This document shows, in pieces, positions 21,277 to 24,742 of a DNA stretch of 24,742 nt; the stretch's first letter is position 1, and each line of letters begins with the position of its first letter. The DNA is from an uncultured Rhodobiaceae bacterium (lineage in GTDB: Archaea; Thermoplasmatota; Poseidoniia; Poseidoniales; Poseidoniaceae): the NCBI GenBank assembly GCA_937911445.1, contig CALDQY010000071.1, positions 1-24,742 of the forward strand, written 5' to 3'. Made by a program: the position numbers and the translations under genes. The notes under the pieces were generated by a model. It searched no databases. It was not told the origin of the DNA and saw nothing but the letters and a program-made list of their open reading frames with translations.

Positions 21277-24200
21277 ATGCTCGTCGCCAACAACAAGACT
21301 TCATCGAAAGCAACCTCCGCTCTTTTGACCCTAATGATGATTCTTTCATCACTTTTGGTCGTTCTTTCTCCAGCGGTTCATGCCGTCGGACCCAACCAGA
21401 GCGACATGGGCATGGCTTCTGGGGATCTTCCAGACAACCTGACCACACCGACCAGTGTACCAAACCTCATTTTCACCGGATCTACAAGTGGCTCTGGAGA
21501 GTTGGTTTCACTTACGGACGAGTACGATTACCTTCGCGTTGCGCTCAACAGCAACGAAGGTCTCGCTGCGGAATTGTCCTTTGCTTCAGGCGATGATTTT
21601 GATTTGTCCATCTACGATTCAAACCAAAACCAAATGGCCTACTCCTACTACAGCAATCCTGAAACCGTTAGCACGAACAGCAGCCTGACCAATCACGGTG
21701 GCATGGTGTATATCGAAATCGCTGCCTTCTCCTTTGCCGGAACCTCTGGAGCTTGGAATCTTACATTGACCAAATTTACAGTCAGCAACGGAACTGGTGG
21801 TGGTGGAAACGGTTCAGGCGGAGGAGGTTCATCAGTGACCAACTGTACCGGATCGGGAACTGTTGTTTCTGACATCCTCGAGCCAAATGATGCAACGTCA
21901 ACTGCTACTCAGGTATCCATACTTCCTGTGATCTGCACTGGTTTATCCATCCACTCCTCTTCGGATGTGGACTATTTTGAGATCGACATGATCACTGGCG
22001 TCACATACTACGTCAACGTCACACTGAACAACGCAAATGGCGACCTCGATACAGGTTGGGATACAGCCGGTGGGCAATTCCTTGACAGTTCAGGAACGAC
22101 GGGTAATATCGAGTCAATGCAGGTCACAGCGACCGCAAACCAAACCACGTACGTTGACGTCTTTGGATGGCTCGGAGCAACCAACACTTACGACATCGAA
22201 ATAACTACCGACAATCCTGGAGGAGGACAGAGTCTCGAAATGGCGTACGTGGACATCGTGAATGACACAAACGCCACGCTATCCTTTGTCGGATTGCAAT
22301 CAAATACAACATACAACTACACGACGGTGCTAACTCAGTCGATGATTGGAAACACATCTGTATCCTACACTCTCGGAAACGGGACCTTCAATTCCTCAAA
22401 CTCTACAACGTACTCCGTCAATGTCAGTTACACGCTAGAGAGCAACGAATCAACGCTCGAAGTCGTTACGCTTCTTTACGATGCCAATGGGGCCCTGATC
22501 ACAACAGGATCTGATGAATTCGAGATCGATATGCTCGTCGTTGATGCAACATCATCAACAACAGGAGACATCAATCTCACAAACTTGAGCATTGGAACCA
22601 CATATGACTTGTACTGGATTGTTTATGACGAGGACGTTTTCATCACGGCCTACCTCGCAAACAACAACAGCATTCCTGCTGGATTGAATGCTTCAATTAT
22701 TGACGAAGATGTAGACACATTTACTGCGCAATCTGAAACGCGGAACTACAACGTCACATGGGCAGGTCCAACCACAACAAGTTTCCATGGATTTGTCGCA
22801 ATCCTCAGCGTTAATGGCACGGTTATCAACCTCGAGAGCAATGAAAACTTCACGGCTGCAGATGACGATTCCTTCATCCCACAACTTCCATCTATTGTCA
22901 TTAGCAGCGTTTCATCAAGCGTCAATTCATCAACGAACGACGTTACAACTCGCGGTCTAGACCTCATTGTTGGTGACACCTACAAATATCGAATCAAAAT
23001 ACTTGATTCCGGAAACGCTACTGTAGCCCAATCTCCGCTGACCACCGTTACAGCAACATACCAAGGCATGAGTCTTGGCACTTGGAATTACACAACCCCG
23101 ACCGCATCGGGCACCTATTGCGCATTTGCGGAGTTGTACGAGGCGGATGGAACACAACGTATTGGGGACCGTAGTTGCTTTGCATTGATTTTTGACTCTG
23201 ATTTTGATGGTGTAGCCAATGAGCTCGATCAGTGCCCATCAAGTCCTGCAGGCGCCTTAGTCGACCAGTACGGATGTGCTGCAAACCAGCGTGATACCGA
23301 CGGTGACGGCGTCAACGACAACTTGGACGACTTCATCTACGACTCCTCGCAGTGGTCCGATCAAGATGGGGATGGTTACGGTGATAACCCGAATGGCAAC
23401 AATTCTGACGCCTTCCCATCGGATTCAACACAATGGTCTGACCAAGATGGGGACGGTTACGGTGACAACCCGAATGGAACGTACCCGGATGCCTTCCCAA
23501 CAGATTCGACCCAATGGAGCGACATGGATGGAGATGGTTACGGCGATAATCCTACCGGGAATAACGCAGACCTATGGACGAACGATAGTTCCCAATGGTT
23601 CGATTCTGATGGTGACGGATATGGGGACAACCCGACTGGAACCAACGGCGATGCGTTCCCGAACGATGGCACACAATGGTCTGATCAAGACGGTGATGGA
23701 TTTGGTGACAATCCAAACGGCACAAACCCTGATGCTTTCCCTAATGACGCAACGCAATGGTCAGATTCGGATGGTGACGGTTACGGTGACAACCGTAACG
23801 GAAACAACGGTGATCGATTCCCGAACGATGGCACACAATGGTCCGATCAGGACAACGATGGCTACGGTGACAACCAAGCAGGAAACAACCCAGACGCGTT
23901 CCCATCAGAAGGCACACAATGGTCGGATACTGACGGAGACGGTTATGGTGACAATCAAGGAGGAAAGGAAGCTGACAGATTCCCGAACGACAACACCCAG
24001 TGGAGTGACATTGACGGTGACGGCTATGGAGACAACGCCAATGGAAACAATCCAGATCTTTGCCCAAACACCCCGTTTGGACAAGCAGTCGATTCAACAG
24101 GATGCTCAGAGAACCAACTCGATGATGATGGTGATGGAATTACCAACAATCTCGACGTTTGTCCCAACACTCCTGCTGGAGAAGCAGTCAATTTCAATGG

Positions 24201-24742
24201 CTGCTCTGACACAGAACTCGATGGTGACCTTGATGGTGTAAAGGATGCATACGATGATTGTGTAGCAACGCCACTTGGATCAACTGTGGATGCTGTGGGA
24301 TGTGCAGATTCTGAGAAAGATACGGATGGTGATGGAATCACCGATGACATCGATCAATGCCCTGCCACACCGACTGGTAGCACTGCTAACATGTTTGGAT
24401 GCTCTGCTGAAGAGCGAGACCAAGACGCTGACATGGTCGCTGACAGTGACGACCTTTGTGGTTCAACACCTTCAGGCGAGGCTGTCGATGCCAACGGTTG
24501 CTCCGATACGCAAAAGGACGGTGACAACGATGGTGTTTCCGATGCAGTTGATACATGCGCTGGAACCGCACCATTGGCTTTGGTCGATGAAAACGGTTGC
24601 AGTTCTGCTCAACTCGATGACGACATGGATGGAGTCTACAACAATGAAGACATTTGTCCTGCAACACCTGTTGGAGAAGCTCCGGATTCCGATGGTTGTG
24701 GAGCAAGTCAACTCGACGATGACGGCGACACCATCAACAACG
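21277..24742 (+). CDS. Large secreted/surface protein with PPC-like domains and thrombospondin type 3 repeats (3' partial)
   Basis: The frame is open from the ATG at 21277 to the window end: 1155 residues visible, no stop. A signal peptide covers about residues 10-38 (LLTLMMILSSLLVVLSPAVHA). Two PPC-like domains follow: ~50-167 (GSGELVSLTDEYDYLRV, DDFDLSIYDSN) and, after a Gly-rich linker, ~190-310, opening with the typical LEPNDATSTAT and DVDYFEID. Next is a ~300-residue beta region with many NxS/T sequons, then calcium-binding repeats: one 33-residue unit, nine 27-residue units and about seven more 33-residue units. It is probably exported and glycosylated, and rigid with Ca2+; roles could be surface attachment or polymer binding. 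No sortase, protease or anchor is seen because the end is missing. Confidence 0.87.
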   Translation, partial: MLVANNKTSSKATSALLTLMMILSSLLVVLSPAVHAVGPNQSDMGMASGDLPDNLTTPTSVPNLIFTGSTSGSGELVSLTDEYDYLRVALNSNEGLAAELSFASGDDFDLSIYDSNQNQMAYSYYSNPETVSTNSSLTNHGGMVYIEIAAFSFAGTSGAWNLTLTKFTVSNGTGGGGNGSGGGGSSVTNCTGSGTVVSDILEPNDATSTATQVSILPVICTGLSIHSSSDVDYFEIDMITGVTYYVNVTLNNANGDLDTGWDTAGGQFLDSSGTTGNIESMQVTATANQTTYVDVFGWLGATNTYDIEITTDNPGGGQSLEMAYVDIVNDTNATLSFVGLQSNTTYNYTTVLTQSMIGNTSVSYTLGNGTFNSSNSTTYSVNVSYTLESNESTLEVVTLLYDANGALITTGSDEFEIDMLVVDATSSTTGDINLTNLSIGTTYDLYWIVYDEDVFITAYLANNNSIPAGLNASIIDEDVDTFTAQSETRNYNVTWAGPTTTSFHGFVAILSVNGTVINLESNENFTAADDDSFIPQLPSIVISSVSSSVNSSTNDVTTRGLDLIVGDTYKYRIKILDSGNATVAQSPLTTVTATYQGMSLGTWNYTTPTASGTYCAFAELYEADGTQRIGDRSCFALIFDSDFDGVANELDQCPSSPAGALVDQYGCAANQRDTDGDGVNDNLDDFIYDSSQWSDQDGDGYGDNPNGNNSDAFPSDSTQWSDQDGDGYGDNPNGTYPDAFPTDSTQWSDMDGDGYGDNPTGNNADLWTNDSSQWFDSDGDGYGDNPTGTNGDAFPNDGTQWSDQDGDGFGDNPNGTNPDAFPNDATQWSDSDGDGYGDNRNGNNGDRFPNDGTQWSDQDNDGYGDNQAGNNPDAFPSEGTQWSDTDGDGYGDNQGGKEADRFPNDNTQWSDIDGDGYGDNANGNNPDLCPNTPFGQAVDSTGCSENQLDDDGDGITNNLDVCPNTPAGEAVNFNGCSDTELDGDLDGVKDAYDDCVATPLGSTVDAVGCADSEKDTDGDGITDDIDQCPATPTGSTANMFGCSAEERDQDADMVADSDDLCGSTPSGEAVDANGCSDTQKDGDNDGVSDAVDTCAGTAPLALVDENGCSSAQLDDDMDGVYNNEDICPATPVGEAPDSDGCGASQLDDDGDTINN
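23233..23331 (+). repeat. Single 99-bp (33-residue) thrombospondin-3 unit before the 81-bp array
   Basis: Starts at Cys of CPSSPAG and ends after DGDGVNDNLDD, matching the 33-residue units that resume at 24061. Thus the 27-residue array sits between units of another period. A 6-residue FIYDSS joins them. Confidence 0.7.
23350..24060 (+). repeat. 81-bp tandem repeat (27-residue thrombospondin-3-like units), ~9 copies
   Basis: Units begin at 23350, 23431, 23512, 23593, 23674, 23755, 23836, 23917 and 23998; the last merges into the next repeat type after ~21 residues. Consensus: QW-S-D-x-D-G-D-G-Y-G-D-N-x-x-G-N-x-x-D-A-F-P-x-D-x-T. The DxDGDGYGD part is a Ca2+-binding loop. Units differ mostly at third codon positions, so they are long-kept rather than newly copied. 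Confidence 0.9.
24061..24742 (+). repeat. 99-bp tandem repeats (33-residue thrombospondin type 3 units), ~7 copies to the window edge
   Basis: Consensus C-x-x-T-P-x-G-x-x-V-D-x-x-G-C-S-x-x-x-x-D-x-D-x-D-G-V. Units start at 24061 and 24160 and every 99 bp after. Each has two Cys (positions 1 and 15), typical disulfide/Ca2+ TSP3 units. The array runs off the end, so copy number is a minimum. Confidence 0.85.

Noticed and set aside
23276..24241. 321-codon open frame rich in Thr/Met across the repeat array (+2 frame)
   Set aside because: It is a shadow of the 81/99-bp repeats: periodic coding sequence keeps alternative frames open. The Asp/Gly frame with signal peptide is the real gene.
23741..24706. 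Minus-strand frames rich in Cys/His/Arg over the repeats (apparent zinc fingers)
   Set aside because: Also produced by repeat periodicity on the reverse strand; no start signals and no independent support.
23233..24742. CRISPR-like direct repeats
   Set aside because: Spacing is uniform and in frame with no unique spacers; they are protein-coding TSP3 repeats.

Overview
The window looks like a chromosomal segment of an aerobic, heterotrophic archaeon. Marine Group II Euryarchaeota (Ca. Poseidoniales) is my best guess. The evidence is a Pop5-like RNase P protein, an FtsZ-family GTPase, HdrD-type iron-sulfur domains, archaeal Shine-Dalgarno sites (GGTGA about 3-5 nt before many starts), and TATA-like elements 22-30 nt before several starts that imply leaderless mRNAs. 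No phylogeny or database search was run, so the lineage is an inference. Coding density is very high: 26 genes, no gap above 200 bp, many 1-20 bp overlaps, and no tRNA, rRNA, CRISPR array or transposase that I can see.

Layout. 1-4.7 kb: the end of a methyltransferase-biotin ligase fusion, a small two-helix membrane protein, a Pop5-like protein, a 10-helix membrane protein, a divergent FtsZ-family GTPase and a small TPR protein. 4.75-10.54 kb: a co-directional respiratory operon. It encodes a secreted reeler-like protein with a CxCH motif, a small two-helix protein, a Rieske protein, a b6-type cytochrome b, and a 931-residue protein that joins a cytochrome b C-terminal (subunit IV-like) half to an extracellular beta domain and a cytoplasmic HdrD-like module. 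10.55-11.8 kb: a converging operon with a membrane protein, a 2[4Fe-4S] ferredoxin and a small membrane protein. 11.85-14.8 kb: asnB and a translationally coupled GshA-type glutamate-cysteine ligase behind a leaderless promoter. 14.9-17.0 kb: a 36-residue microprotein, a dolichol/phytol-kinase-like protein, MeaB and the B12-binding subunit of methylmalonyl-CoA mutase. 17.1-21.2 kb: a PlsC-type acyltransferase, a propionyl-CoA carboxylase carboxyltransferase, a 61-residue epsilon-like protein, a biotin carrier protein and a small putative Zn protein. 21.3 kb to the end: a very large secreted protein, cut by the window edge, with PPC-like domains, many N-glycosylation sequons and two kinds of calcium-binding thrombospondin-type-3 repeat.

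How it works together. The carboxylase subunits, the mutase B12 subunit and MeaB outline the propionyl-CoA to succinyl-CoA route used for odd-chain fatty acid and branched amino acid breakdown; the biotin ligase at the left edge could biotinylate the carrier. The biotin carboxylase, epimerase and large mutase subunit are not here. The respiratory operon is the standout. It predicts a quinone-linked Rieske/cytochrome b complex with no visible cytochrome c1 or f, but with a covalent cytosolic Fe-S/CCG arm that could exchange electrons with an ETF, ferredoxin or thiol/disulfide partner. I know of no described complex with this architecture, and it is the best candidate for a new system in the window.
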